From: Anisakis pegreffii | Lineage: Eukaryota; Nematoda; Chromadorea; Rhabditida; Anisakidae | Length of the DNA stretch: 64,000 bases | Direction of reading: 5' to 3' | NCBI GenBank assembly: GCA_035041965.1 | Contig: JAPYMA010001526.1 | Location: forward strand, 62,001 to 126,000 | Shown: piece after piece, positions 1 to 12,131 of the stretch | How positions within the stretch are numbered: position 1 is the first letter of the stretch | How the letters are laid out: each line of letters opens with the position of its first letter | The notes under the pieces: model-generated | The model's input: the letters and a program-made list of their open reading frames with translations, nothing else | What the model was told of the DNA's origin: nothing | The model's database searches: none | Program-made: the position numbers and the translations under genes

Positions 1-2742
1 CTCTGAGCTGATCGCTAGACTGTGATAATTTCAGTGTTTGATTTGCAGTGGCAGCAGCACCAGGGACGGCATGAGGGGTTACGCCTGCAGAAATGAGTTG
101 AGACTGAGTGCCTGCTGCTGTTGCTGCTGCTGCTGCCGATCGAATACTGGCTGGAGGTCCTTTGTTCCATGCGTTCGTCGTTTTTGCTGCAGTGGTCGGC
201 ACTGGTGCGACCACATTCGATGATAAACCCTTCTCAAATTTATGATTTCTTTTAAATTTATGAAGACGAATAGACATTGAGTGATGCCAAGCACTGACTG
301 AGTCTTAACAAAACAGCGACGAATAACTTTTAATTCACACCTGCTGTTCCTCATGTGATTGTGCATTCGAATGATACGTATTGTTGAAATTCTGATGAAA
401 GTCTCGCAGTCCTTTCACACGTTCCGTTTGAGCACCACCCTTTACCGCTCCACTACTACTTCCTTTATTCATCGCTGTCTGAGATCCTGAACTAATTCCT
501 GAAATTGCCCGACCTCTATATGATGTGAAAGATTCACCGAGTTAAGTCTCATTCCAACGAAATTCCGCCCATAAATTCTAAATTCTGCACCCATTCCTCA
601 AAGCCATCTAAACAACAATTTAACAATAACCCAAAATACAGAAACTCCTAACCACTAGTTCTATTTACAGATGAATGCGAAGTGTGTTGATTGGCGGCGT
701 TATTTCGGTGATTTGCATCGTACAATTTATTCGCATTTGATTGCTGTTGTAAGGATGTATCAGAACGTCGAGCGTTACCCATCTTCTGACCACTCACACC
801 ACCACCCGCCGTTATCGCACCTCCCGTTCGCATCTCTGACCACTCTGAAATCATTATCATCAATCGCAATTATTACTCCCGTTGCTATCAGAATAAGCTG
901 GCATTGAATCCGTACGCAATTTTATTCAACTTACGTCCAAATTCGTTATGAACCGCTTGAGCTGACGGCCTTTCGGGAGGAGGTTGAAATCGACCACCTT
1001 GAGTGGACGACGATCCTCCAGTGGCAGATTGCGACATGACACCAGCACCCGCCGAGCCTCCTTTCACTGAGTGTGACGATGAGGTCAGCGAGGAATTCGT
1101 GAACGATCGCGACGTGGCGTTCGAGCCCATATTAGCAACCGAACCTCCACCCGAATGCATCCCACCACGACCTTTGCAATTCATTCATCATAACTAACTC
1201 TCTATCAATCACTAAATTCACTAATCAAGTCACCAATCAATACCAACCTTGTCTCTGTCCAGACCCAGAACCATCCGAACGTCTTCCTGACATCGCATGA
1301 CCACCACCCCGATTCGACCCACCCCCGCTCTGTAATCCTGCGCCTCGAGGATTACTCGAATAATTGTTCCTACTGAAAAACAACTTCGTTATTATTATTG
1401 TTATTACATAAGTATTATTACTATCGGAATTGTGAGTACGAGCGAGGTTAAGTTAAGAACCAACCCTGCGGCATTTTGATTCTTTCGATGCGAATGAACC
1501 TGGAACTCGGGCGTTTCTTTGTTCAGATCACGCTCCTCGTCGTCGTTCTCCATGCGTGCCCGAGCACGACTCGCCGGATTCATCTCGATCTCCTGCGCGA
1601 TCCGTTCGGCACGCAGTCGTGCCTCTCCGTCACCCTCGATGTTCGCACTGCAATTCGATCGGTGAACTGCAATCAAGCACAACAATAAAATCAAGCACTC
1701 ACGTTGTGTACTGCGACAGATTGTCCTCGAAGGTGCTCTTCACGCCGAGAGCGTTGTTCGCGTTGAACATGTCGTCCACGGACCATCCTCCCCCATGCTC
1801 CCTTCACTGCCCGTGCCCGCCACTCGCAACCCCCCTTTCGCATCCACCGCACTCTCCAACTCTTCATCGTCATTCCCATCCGCTTCCCACACTTCGAATT
1901 CATTCGACATCTCCAAACCATCCTCCAACACACCGTTTCGAGCCGCTGTCTTCTGGTACTCCTGATCTGTTGCAAAACCTACAACTTGCAAGCATTTAAG
2001 TACATTGAGCACAATCCTTTCGAATATCATTTCATCTGTTCACTATCGCCCGAATCTGTCATCGATCAAAGAAGATGTACCTTTAATTCGTTTTTCATCA
2101 TGCATCAATACAGACATACACAGCACATCAGCAGGACCAAATGCCAATTTCTCAATAACATTGCTCTTAAGTGGCAGTAGTTGATTCACATCATCAGAGC
2201 GTAATTCGTGCGCTAATCGCAGACCTACGTCGAACTGAAATCGATCATTTGCAACGTTCAATGCAATACTCCTAACTCACTTCCAAAAAGTGGTCAAATG
2301 AAATAAATCCATATATATTCTCAGCAAAACTTGTTGAAAAGATATTCAAATATATTTGAATCGTTCCGAAAGAATTCAAAGCAAGCAATCAAAATACTTA
2401 AGACGAACATCTTGAGAACAACCCGCAAAAATGCCTTCATACTTCCGTCCATCTCGTGTTTCCAAAAGTACATCACGACCCTGAAATCAATGAAACAAAT
2501 ATCAGATTTCGAGTGAATTGTCTCTGATTAAAAATGTTCATTTTCATTATACTGAACGTATATTTGATAAGAATGGTGTTTGTATGAACAACTTACAATA
2601 GTATCGTTGAAAAATGATAATAATATTGGATTGGCATGAACTCCTCGAACCTGGAATTAGATCAGATCAAACGAGAGTTATAAAAACATCAAAAAAGAAT
2701 TTTGTGAACAACACCGACCTCTTCTTGTGTTTTGTGTGGCAT
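1..2742 (-). CDS. atx-2: Ataxin-2 orthologue (partial, 3' end off window)
   Basis: Ataxin-2 is a cytoplasmic RNA-binding regulator of translation and RNP granules. Minus-strand exons are 2742-2719 (start MPHKTQEE), 2650-2597, 2480-2409, 2234-2081, 1978-1703, 1647-1465, 1372-1248, 1171-935, 844-669, 498-341 and 232 to the left edge. The first four encode the Lsm fold (LLETRDGRKYEGIF, then FDVGLRLAHEL). Next come WSVDDMF and KSTFEDNLSQY, then the LsmAD segment (RAERIAQEIEMNP, RARMENDDEERDLNK), then a Gly/Ser/Arg-rich low-complexity tail. An alanine tract lies near 105-130. Exon 1978-1703 needs one extra base to keep frame, so a base is probably missing. The donor at 2409 (GTTCGT) and the phase between 669 and 498 are uncertain. 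The gene is transcribed away from rps-14. Confidence 0.93.
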
Positions 2743-3997
2743 TGTCTTGAGTTGTACTGTAATTAATTAGTTGTCGTTTATTGTTTAAAGGCGGAAGGAA
2801 CAAATTGTTAAAATGCCTCTATTGAAGAATAAATAAATATTGTCTTCTTTTAATAACACCACAACACAACAAATTATCAATTGATAATTGATGATTGTAT
2901 ATCTTGACAGCTCCTCGAAATCAATTAACAAGTATACAACAAATCTCTTACGGTGAATATATATTATTTTTCGTTGAAGCGTTTCAAATAATTCTTTCTT
3001 TAGGTGTTATATGCACTGCATACGAGCACTTCTGCTGTAATTTCAACATTTAATTCTAAGCAATCACATTAACAAGCTCGTTTCATAATTAACACTAGTC
3101 ACAGATCATAATCTGAATCAAAATAATCACAGCTCGCACGAACATTCAAAGTGTATCAATCGAAGAGCAAATCTTCAAAACTTGAGCTAATCCAGACTAA
3201 CTGCACTATTAATGACAGAAATGCGCCAAAACCTTGCACACCGATACGCAACGCATCCGATGTGCACGCACGCACGCTTTTATTGCTAATGGAATTAATT
3301 CAACAGTAGGCAGCTCTCGGTTCGCAACGCTCTACGGTGTGTGTATGCACTGAGCACCTCTTACACTTATCGATCGCTTTGCCGAAAAAAATATCTGAAG
3401 TGTCTGGAAAAATGTTAAGATGAATTTGTAAACACTGTGGAGATGGTGGAATCGAACTTGTTTGCGGAATCGTGCAATGAATTGCACTCATTTATGCTTG
3501 AACCTCTGAAATGATAGCTGCCGTAAGGGAGTTTGACTGCAGTGAATGGTTTCGTTAGCCATTTGTAGTTGATGATTGACTGATTGCAGTGTGATTTTAC
3601 ACGGATCACAGAATGAATTTTATTGTGGAATACACGGCTTTTAATGTGGTCCTTTCTGCACAAATCCGTAGAATGCTTTAAATGCGATTCGTATCTTATC
3701 GAGAAGAGAACACCGCACTTAGTCCCTTAACGGTACAGTGCGAAGTGTTCGTTGCACTGACGTGAGTGCTTAGCAAAGCACCTGATGATCAAAGTGCACA
3801 CTAGCACTTCAATCGCACCTTCTTGTCGTCCCAAATCGCCATAAGAACGTGTTCAGTGCGAAATCAGTGACGAAGAGGATGCGCAGTCGTGCCATTGAGC
3901 ACTTGAATTATCAAAATTTGTAGCACTGCTTTATCGGAACAGGACAGTTTCTGAGGATAATACATTGCCCGCCTAACCAGCGGTGTGGCGTAAATTG
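2743..3997. other. Intergenic region upstream of atx-2
   Basis: No supported coding sequence. This is the 5' side of atx-2 and the 3' side of rps-14. From about 3340 to 3920 the motif GCACT or its complement AGTGC recurs many times in both orientations. A repeat copy begins at 3998. Confidence 0.6.
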
Positions 3998-4084
3998 AGG
4001 CTAAAACAATGTGCACGGAAACGTGAGCATTGTGGCCAGCAACGTTACAAACGTTTGATAGCCTGCTTGCCAATCCAGGTAATA
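3998..4084 (+). repeat. 87-bp dispersed repeat, copy A
   Basis: It is about 93 per cent identical to 58981-59067 (six differences counted by eye). It opens with AGGCTAAAAC, and an inner segment ending at 4064 closes with GTTTGATAGCCT, so the first 67 bases have short imperfect inverted ends like a tiny MITE. The similarity runs on for about 20 bases past that end. Confidence 0.75.
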
Positions 4085-4447
4085 CATTGCAGAATGGTCA
4101 CGGAAATTGTATCCATTTGGTAGGGAATATCCACTTTGTAGGAAATAATCATAACAACTGCACAAAATGCCTCCTCATCACCCTAACACCTCTAACGGGT
4201 GATTTCCCCACTGCGCTATACAATAGAATGCAGAACACGATACATCCAAAACAGATACCAACTTTACTTATTTGACATTCTCTTCACAACACACCAACGA
4301 TTCACTCCTTCATCTAACAGCCAAACAATCAAATAAGATATCATACAGTACGCACACGACCATATCTTTTCAAATTTAGTTAACAACCAAAAACGATAAC
4401 AATTCAACAAAACAAGTAATTTATCAAATGGATCACTCCTCCGTCCT
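4085..4447. other. Intergenic, 3' flank of rps-14
   Basis: AT-rich sequence with no recognisable gene. It should hold the rps-14 3' UTR. Confidence 0.5.
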
Positions 4448-5135
<688 letters not shown>

Positions 5136-6427
5136 TCTTCAAGTCTGCTTATACGTCTATATACCTGAGCGAAAAAAATATATCCCTTTATTGCCTTCAA
5201 CGGACAATCCTTACTCAGATCCACACAATTCTTAGAGACACGTTACAAGAACGACGAACAAACGTTTGAGCACTTATTTCCGAAACAGTACACAGATCTC
5301 GGTAATGTTGTATTTCAGGCTGGTAAAATCACAACGGCATTTTGTTTGTTCGAACATTTCTTGCTGTGTTCTCATCAACTGCGAATGTCAACAAAATACC
5401 GTTTTGATTCTACCAACCTGAAATGTAACATTAACCAGATCTTGTTCGCCATTGTCTTCTTCAATGTGCTACTCAACAAAAGATTGACAAGGACGATAAG
5501 ATTGTTGGAAATCCCACAAGAATTCCTTTTATTTATCGAAATCTAAACAATGAAATAAATACACGACAAAATGGAAATTAAGCATTCTTCCGAGTAATAC
5601 TGCCCATTCAGTTCGGTCGAATCACGGCACCGAATTCATACGGTAACGTTCGTTCCGAGATCTCTTTCTATGACTAACAATAGCAACATCACCCATCGAA
5701 AATTTTTTCCTTTTCAAAGCGGTTTAATCATTGTAAGTTAGTCAAAATATTTTCTGTAGACCCATCTGACAGTGAGCCATATAATCAGAGCCACACAATA
5801 ACAGAACACCTCCAAAAATTCACTCATCCGAGATTATCCATTTGGTAAACGAGTTCGGTTTTTTGCAAATATTATTCACATCCTGAATTTTAAATCGGAT
5901 TTCTCGATAATATGTTTCGGATGTTCTCTTGCAAGGTATCACCGGTGAGTATTCAATATCACGCTATCATGGCCCTGATTCACATAATTTCACAAGAAAC
6001 CGAGAAAATTTCTGTGTTATAGATTTAATTTTCGTTATTTTTTTGAACTGATCGAATTTTCTAAAAATTTTGAAGAGTAGCCAGTTGTTATCGATTGACT
6101 GCACAGACGAGTCATTTCAATGGAGCATCCCAAAATTGAACCAACCACCTCAGCGCCTGCAATTCATCAGTTGAATAGCCTCTAGTTATGTGATTGCTGA
6201 GGGATGAGTGAACTGTCGTCTATGGTTTATCGCTTAGCATTTTCTAATTTCGATCATTTCAGGGCAAAGGTATACTAGAACTGCATGAAAGAAGCGTTAT
6301 GATGCGACGAACAATTTTATTTCAAAGGTTCGAGGATAATATTTGAGATCTCTCTAATATGTTCATAGTAACAAGCGATGTTCATTCGGCACTTTGTCGT
6401 CGATTACTTAAATGGTCTTCGAGCATC
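5136..6427. other. Divergent promoter region between rps-14 and epg-4
   Basis: It holds the 5' ends of two head-to-head genes. Possible first exons of epg-4 are an ATG at 5911 running into a good GTGAGT donor near 5944, and an exon-like segment behind TTTCAG near 6262. Their phases could not be joined confidently to the first certain exon at 6742. Confidence 0.45.
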
Positions 6428-6756
6428 ATTTTACGGGTTCTTTGTGAGTTATTTCTCTATTTTAGGAGTCTTTCTTCCGAATTTCCACATTACGTTTGAT
6501 TCTGACTCTCTCTAGATTGCTTTGAACAAGACTCACCATTCCTTAAACTCCAAGTTTGGTGGCTTGGTTTAAAGCTAGAGCAAAACATCTTGCGTATCTG
6601 CCTGATCCAGCAGAGACGGCTTGCCGTCTAATATAAGGATTGGGCTCGAAGCATGATAACATGCCTCACACAATTTCAAATCCTCCCTCAAATTTGTATC
6701 TTTTGAAGATTTCAAGAGTTCTAAGTGAGAGTTAATTGCAGGTTCTTCATAAACTG
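6428..6756 (+). repeat. Duplicated ~325-bp intron segment, copy 1
   Basis: Runs from ATTTTACGGGTTCTTTG to CATAAACTGG and is closely repeated at 6953-7282. It covers intron sequence, the acceptor TTAATTGCAG and the first bases of the epg-4 exon that begins at 6742. Confidence 0.85.
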
Positions 6757-8808
6757 GATACGGCATGCAGTGAAACGTCGGCCAGAAATGAGGATCAGTG
6801 GACGAAGAGAAACGAACCGAGAGTTACGACCGTCTTGAGTCAACGACGACTCGCAAATGCGAGCGCATCATCGAAGAAGAACACTGAAGAAATGGAACCG
6901 CTGAAAGCAACGGCTGTTAAGAGGTATTGCTTCTTTTACTGCCTTTTTACTGATTTTACGGGTTCTTTGTGAGTTATTTCTCTATTTTAGGAGTCTTTCT
7001 TCCGAATTTCCCCATTATGTTTGATTCTGACTCACCCTAGATTGCTTTGAACAAGACTCACCTTTCCTCAAACTCCAAGATTGGTGGCTTAGTTTAAAGC
7101 TAGAGCAAAAAATCTTGCGTATCTGCCTGATCCAGCAGAGATGGCTTGCCATCTTGTTTACGGATTGGGCTCGAAGCATGATAACATGCCTCACCTAATT
7201 TCAAATCCACCTCAAATTTTTATCTTATGAAGGTGTCATGAATTCTAATGAGAGTTAATTGCAGATTCTTCATAAACTGGTCAATTCCTACTGACCCCGA
7301 TTAGGTGAATGATTCAAGTTTGATTGCAGAGTGCTTCAATGTATCGGCTTGAATGTGTCGTGTGTGATCGCACTGCAATTCATTCTGTTGCCCATAATGC
7401 AACTAATCGCGTACATCTCACCGATATCACTACCAGATAGTTTCAACACTGAATTCGTATCATCTGCAGTGGGTATCATATCAATTCTGCCAATATTCAT
7501 CATCACACGCCTGGTGAATGCTCTCTGGTTCGCGGATATCGCAAATGCATCGTTGAAATATCGCGGTTTACAGCCAGCGACACCCATCTCTTTCAGGTAG
7601 ATAGCTTGCATCTTATGGTGCAGTTTTGATAGATCATTTCGTTTCGTCCTGTTCAGAGATTATGTTGTTTCAGCCGTGCTGCAGCCGATTTTGTGGTTGC
7701 TATTCTTGTGGAAGTGGTATTTTTACTGCAATCGTTGATGATGGTTTACTTACCGATACCAATCGTTGCACCATTCATTACATTTTTCCATTTATCGCTA
7801 CTACACGCTCTCTACAGGTTCGTGAAGGAATTGTTGTGTTAAGTTGATTTCATTTTGTGTGGATGCAACTGTTATGTGAGATTGAGCTGTTCATGTGAAG
7901 CATGTTGAGTGAAGCAGTATTCAGCGTGACACAATGAACAGCGAGATCAAGTGAAGCAATCGTGCAGCGTGCATGCAGTTCACTTATAAACATATCAGCA
8001 TGTGTTCAGTCGTTGCTTACAGCATTGCAATAACACTGCATTTGATGATTCAAGTGAGATGATGGATGCTTTTAAGCGAAGTTTATTTCAGCTTTGAATA
8101 CTTTTGGATGTCACAGGGATACGAATTGAAGAGTAGACTGGCAAAAATTGAACGTTGTTGGCCGTATTTCATCGGGTTCGGAACACCGCTCACTCTTCTG
8201 ACCACTACATCGACGAATTTCATCGTGAACGGATGCCTGTTCGGAATGTTCTTCCCGTTCTTCATAATCAGCAGTTATCTGGTTAGTGTTTTGTGCTTGT
8301 TTTGTTGATTGGGTGACTGGGGTGAGTGTTATGGCACTTCAGTGATGAGTTATCAGTTGCCTTTCTGAATTGAATCAATTCAGTTGATGAGAGAAACGGT
8401 CTGAGAAGTTGTGGAATGCATTCTGGGAAGTGGGAATTCTTATTGTTGTTGAGAAATGTAATTGTAGTGTATGAATTGAAGGCGGATATAAAGAACATTC
8501 GAAGTGAGCGATATGCATCCGAGGTGCCGAGTGTGCACATATTCTGGCCATCGCTGATCGTGACGAATCGCATCTCGAAGTACATCTCGGATATGGCATC
8601 GCTCAAGTGCAGAAGGTCACTCGTCGCATCGTCATCCTCGACCAGCAAGCACACACCTCAGAAAAGATCAACGTCCACTCAGCCCGATACACCTCATCGT
8701 CACGTATCGAAATCAGCCGTTGCAGTGCAGAAAGCACCCGCTGGCTATGATTCTGTGTCAGCTCTATCCTCCAGGACAAGAACACTCTCGTCGGGCATAA
8801 GCAAATAG
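6742..8808 (+). CDS. epg-4: EI24/EPG-4 ER autophagy membrane protein (N-terminus unresolved)
   Basis: Multi-pass ER protein of the EI24 family, which in C. elegans (EPG-4) acts in autophagosome formation. Certain exons are 6742-6923, 7330-7596, 7674-7817, 8092-8281 and 8482-8808, in phase throughout, 369 codons plus stop. Family landmarks are VLSQRRLAN, RVLQCIGLNV, VNALWFADIA, FEYFWMSQGYELKSRLAKIE, RCWPYFIGFGTPLTLLT, NGCLFGMFFPFFIIS and VHIFWPSLIVTNRI. Several hydrophobic stretches span residues about 60-280 of the visible part; the Ser/Thr-rich tail (from about 8620) is divergent. The first exon or exons lie between 5900 and 6430 and were not fixed. From memory C. elegans epg-4 is F37C12.2. 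Confidence 0.93.
6953..7282 (+). repeat. Duplicated ~325-bp intron segment, copy 2
   Basis: Second copy of 6428-6756, lying in the intron after the epg-4 exon 6742-6923. It repeats the acceptor TTAATTGCAG and the following ATTCTTCATAAACTGG, then ends where the copied exon would go on. It therefore leaves a decoy 3' splice site inside the intron. Confidence 0.85.
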
Positions 8809-9883
8809 AGATTAGAGGAATATTATGGGTCGCTAACGTGCTGGTCTTTTGGGTTCTTTCGAGTAGGATCATTCGCATGACTTTAATGCATTGTTTCATG
8901 TGATATCTTCGAACGTCTTTACTATGAATTAGAAGAATGGTGTTTTTATTTGTGTATTTGTTGGTGTAATTTGTAAGTTCTAAACGGTATGTTCAAATGA
9001 ACAGTCAAAAATATGTATTTTACTGATTTCATCGTAGTTGTTTGTTGGTCTGATGCAGTGCTATGTCATATTATGGCTTGTAAATAATTTTGTTGGATAG
9101 TTGCTGGAAGCTTTCCTCCTCATGTATAAGGCGCATGACGGTAATAAGTGAAGCAAAACGGTAAGGTTGTGTTGTTGTTGACGACCGTAATATTTCTTTT
9201 TATATTGATATTTTACTTTATTGTAATATTTTGTCAACGAGACAGCCTTACTGAATCGATTCAGTTTTGTTTGATGTAATGTAAAGTGTGTGTGTATGTA
9301 TGTGCAAGCAGCACGAAATTCGACTGCGGTGCAGCGGGTTGGTTTTGATTCATTGCTTTTATTCATTTGGTTGAATTCAACGCTTTTAAGTTGTTCTTGT
9401 TTCTGTGCGTACCTCAACATTTTCCAATTACTTGTGTGTTCTCCCTCCCTTCCTTCCTTAATTTCTTCATTATTTAACATCTAAAGACCGAAATATTCTC
9501 ATTGTGGAGGTGTGTAGAGATTTCATTTGTTTGATTCGCCTTTTTGGAGTTTGCGTGTTTGTGTCATTCAATCGTGAATTAAAAGCGTACATTTGTGTTA
9601 CAACTGTATAATTTTTTATTGCAAAATGGTTGCGGACAGCACCATTCGATGTATTTTTATTGTTTGATGTTTCTTTTTTCCACTGGTATTTTATTTTATT
9701 ATAGTGAATTTTATTGGTGGATGGAGAGGTTATTGATATGGTCGGTGAGAAGATATTGAATTGTTGATTGTTATTTCATGAGATGGATTGTTGGGTTTTG
9801 TGTTGATAGCTTGGTGTTGCGTTTTGAAAGTAATAGTGATAATTGAAGTTTAAGATTAAGGCTTGGACAGTGTTGTGTTGAGA
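8809..9883. other. epg-4 3' UTR and rpl-36 promoter
   Basis: AT- and GT-rich sequence with no recognisable gene. A 139-codon minus-strand ORF at 9061-9480 is low complexity and resembles nothing. Confidence 0.5.
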
Positions 9884-10301
9884 ATGGTAGCAATTGAAGC
9901 GTTGGCTGTCGGCTTGGACAAGGGCTATAAGGTGACCAAGAATGAGAGGAAACAACGGCAGAATCGTCACAAGGGTCGTCTGTCGAAGAGGAGTAAGATA
10001 GTTCGCGAACTGGTGCGTGAGGTGACTGGCATGGCACCGTACGAGCGCAGAACGATGGAGTTGTTGAGAATAAGGTGAGCACACAGCACTATTCTCTCAT
10101 ATTTGAAGAGTTTTAGACTGAAGCGATCAACTAAGTGATCGATCGGTTCATCTCCTTCCACGGTTGATTCGTAAAAATTTCAGCAAAGATAAGAAAGCAC
10201 TGAAGTTCTTGAAGAGACGTATTGGATCACACATTCGTGCCAAGAGAAAGCGTGATGAGGTGCAAGCGATACTGACAACTATGCGTAAACATCATAAGTA
10301 A
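9884..10301 (+). CDS. rpl-36: 60S ribosomal protein L36 (eL36)
   Basis: Large-subunit ribosomal protein. Exons 9884-10074 and 10184-10301 join in phase to 102 codons plus stop, close to the human 105. Matches include [21 protein letters not shown]-type basic stretch [33 protein letters not shown] and [20 protein letters not shown]. The intron is 109 bp with a GTGAGC donor and a TTTCAG acceptor. From memory the C. elegans gene is F37C12.4, next to the acyl carrier protein and epg-4, as here. Confidence 0.98.
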
Positions 10302-10409
10302 ATGAGTATTGGATGAATTTGTGAATGTTTATTGCATATTGTGTGAATTTGGTGGTTTTGTTGTTGAGTTTATTATTGTTATTTGTTGATTGATATCGCA
10401 ATCCATACA

Positions 10410-10415
10410 AATAAA
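10410..10415 (+). terminator. Polyadenylation signal of rpl-36
   Basis: AATAAA about 110 bp past the rpl-36 stop codon, in AT-rich 3' flank. Confidence 0.6.
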
Positions 10416-10872
10416 GAACTAATTAATACTGTTTATGTTTTTTGTTATTTTCACACGTAACTGAAACAACTTGATATGTTTACACAAATACCTGAATACG
10501 TGAAAGTGGGTGGGTTGTTGAACTTGAGTATACTCTCGTCTGACGGTTTAAGACGTTGTTCAGTCTGGTCGTTCAGGTGGTGAGCAGCTAACCTTAGAGT
10601 GCGTTTCATTAGGAGGCCGGAATGGTTTTGTTTAAGTCGTTATATTTCGTTTTGCCGTTTACTGAGAGATGTGACATTGTTTTGGGTTGGTTTTTGATTG
10701 AGTTGTTTGAGTGATGGCTGGTGGAAGATAGCTTATCGATTGGCGGATTACGTGATATTGTGGTTGAAGTGGAAATAAAGTTTTGGATGGAATAGTAACT
10801 AGTGATCTAATGAATAATGACTAGTTTTTGTAGAAGTGGACAACTGGGCCGAATTTTGCCGACGGGTCGAGC
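10416..10872. other. Intergenic, upstream of the acyl carrier protein gene
   Basis: No coding sequence seen. A TTTTTGTAG acceptor-like site at about 10825-10833 lies some 40 bases before the start codon and could be a trans-splice or 5' UTR acceptor. Confidence 0.4.
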
Positions 10873-11477
10873 ATGATGAATCAGGCAATGTGTGCACGTG
10901 TGGCAACGTTGAAAGCCGTATCAGAGTGTGGTCGATTGGCACTGCGGAGTATTGCTTCTAGAACGAATCGTGTGTGCACGACATCACTGCACACTGCTAC
11001 TGCATGTTGCCCTCTGGCAACACAGAAACGACTCCAACCCCAGATGCCACAACTCATCCACAAACGCTTCTCGCAAATCGAAGTGTTCGGACCATTCGAA
11101 CCACCCAAACAACTGACCATCAAGGAGGTGAGAGCACTTACCTGACTGACTATGAGATAGTCTAACTGGATTGTTGGGCTTATGCAACTTCAGTTTCTGC
11201 TTTCAAGACTAAGGCTGTTGGTGAATTTTAGGTTTCCGATCGAGTGCTGAAAGCAATCCGTGCATGGGATCGTTTCCCGCAAGACCGTAATGACTTGTTA
11301 ACATTGGATGCGAACTTCTTCCAAGATTTGGGCCTTGATTCGCTGGATCACGTAGAGATTGTAATGTCGTTGGAGGATGAGTTCGGCTTTGAAATCGAGG
11401 ATAAAGAAGCGGAAAAATTGAAAACCCCGCGAGATGTGGTGAAGTACATTTGTGAACGTGAGGATGTATATGAATGA
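10873..11477 (+). CDS. Mitochondrial acyl carrier protein (NDUFAB1 type)
   Basis: Acyl carrier protein of mitochondrial fatty-acid synthesis, also a complex I subunit and a partner of iron-sulfur assembly. Exons 10873-11127 and 11232-11477 join in phase to 166 codons. The first exon is a long Arg/Ser/Ala-rich presequence ([20 protein letters not shown]) typical of mitochondrial import. The second holds the carrier domain with the phosphopantetheine serine in [13 protein letters not shown], then [17 protein letters not shown], and ends EREDVYE like the animal NDUFAB1 terminus DKKDVYE. Met-Met at the start leaves the exact start open. From memory C. elegans F37C12.3 encodes this protein beside rpl-36. 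Confidence 0.95.
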
Positions 11478-12131
11478 GTAGTTTTGCGATGCTGCACACC
11501 ATAATTATTACTGCTTTTATTGTCATTTGTCTCACATCACTTCGAGAATTCATCCTGATATGTTATTCAAGGCATGTTGACATGGGAGTAGTAAGGTGAA
11601 ACTCTGAGTTGAAAAGAGCTCAGTTTGCATCAATCGAGCGCCTATTCATTGTTACCTTTTAACAAAGGAAATATGGTAATACTCGTCATCTAACTCTTTA
11701 AATCAGTTGTATATAACGGGTCAGTTTTGTAGTTATCATGAGAGCGGCAGTAATAATGATGGTATGTAAATTATTAGTTGTTCATTATTAGTGTTTTTTT
11801 TGTGTGCGCAATTCTAGTGAAAACTCTGTAAAGTGAATATCTGCCGTATTGTTCAGAATAAACTATTCGGTTGCATTTCATATTCAGAATTTATAATTTA
11901 AATTAAAACATTCCATATAATCTTCAACTGATATCCTTTAAATTCATCACGCAATTCGCACATATATGAAATCAGAACGAATTGCTGAATTAATAAAAAG
12001 AATAAATTAATTGCGTGAATGAACGAATGAAAAAAAACCGGATAACGAACGAAGACAAACTAAAATATAGCAAATCTGACAATAAGCCATAATGAAACTA
12101 GAGTGAAAAAGTTGAACGAGAAGAAATTATC
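11478..12131. other. Convergent 3' flank between two genes
   Basis: AT-rich, with no coding sequence seen. The acyl carrier protein and aspartyl aminopeptidase genes end here from opposite sides. Confidence 0.5.

Noticed and set aside
79..366. Minus-strand ORF with a glutamine run
   Set aside because: It crosses an intron, and the exon phase fixes the alanine frame of atx-2 instead.
9061..9480. 139-codon minus-strand ORF
   Set aside because: Low-complexity, no signal, domain or splice support, and it lies in the 3' flank of epg-4.
10873..11477. Bacterial contamination (acyl carrier protein)
   Set aside because: The gene has a spliceosomal intron, a mitochondrial presequence and nematode neighbours.
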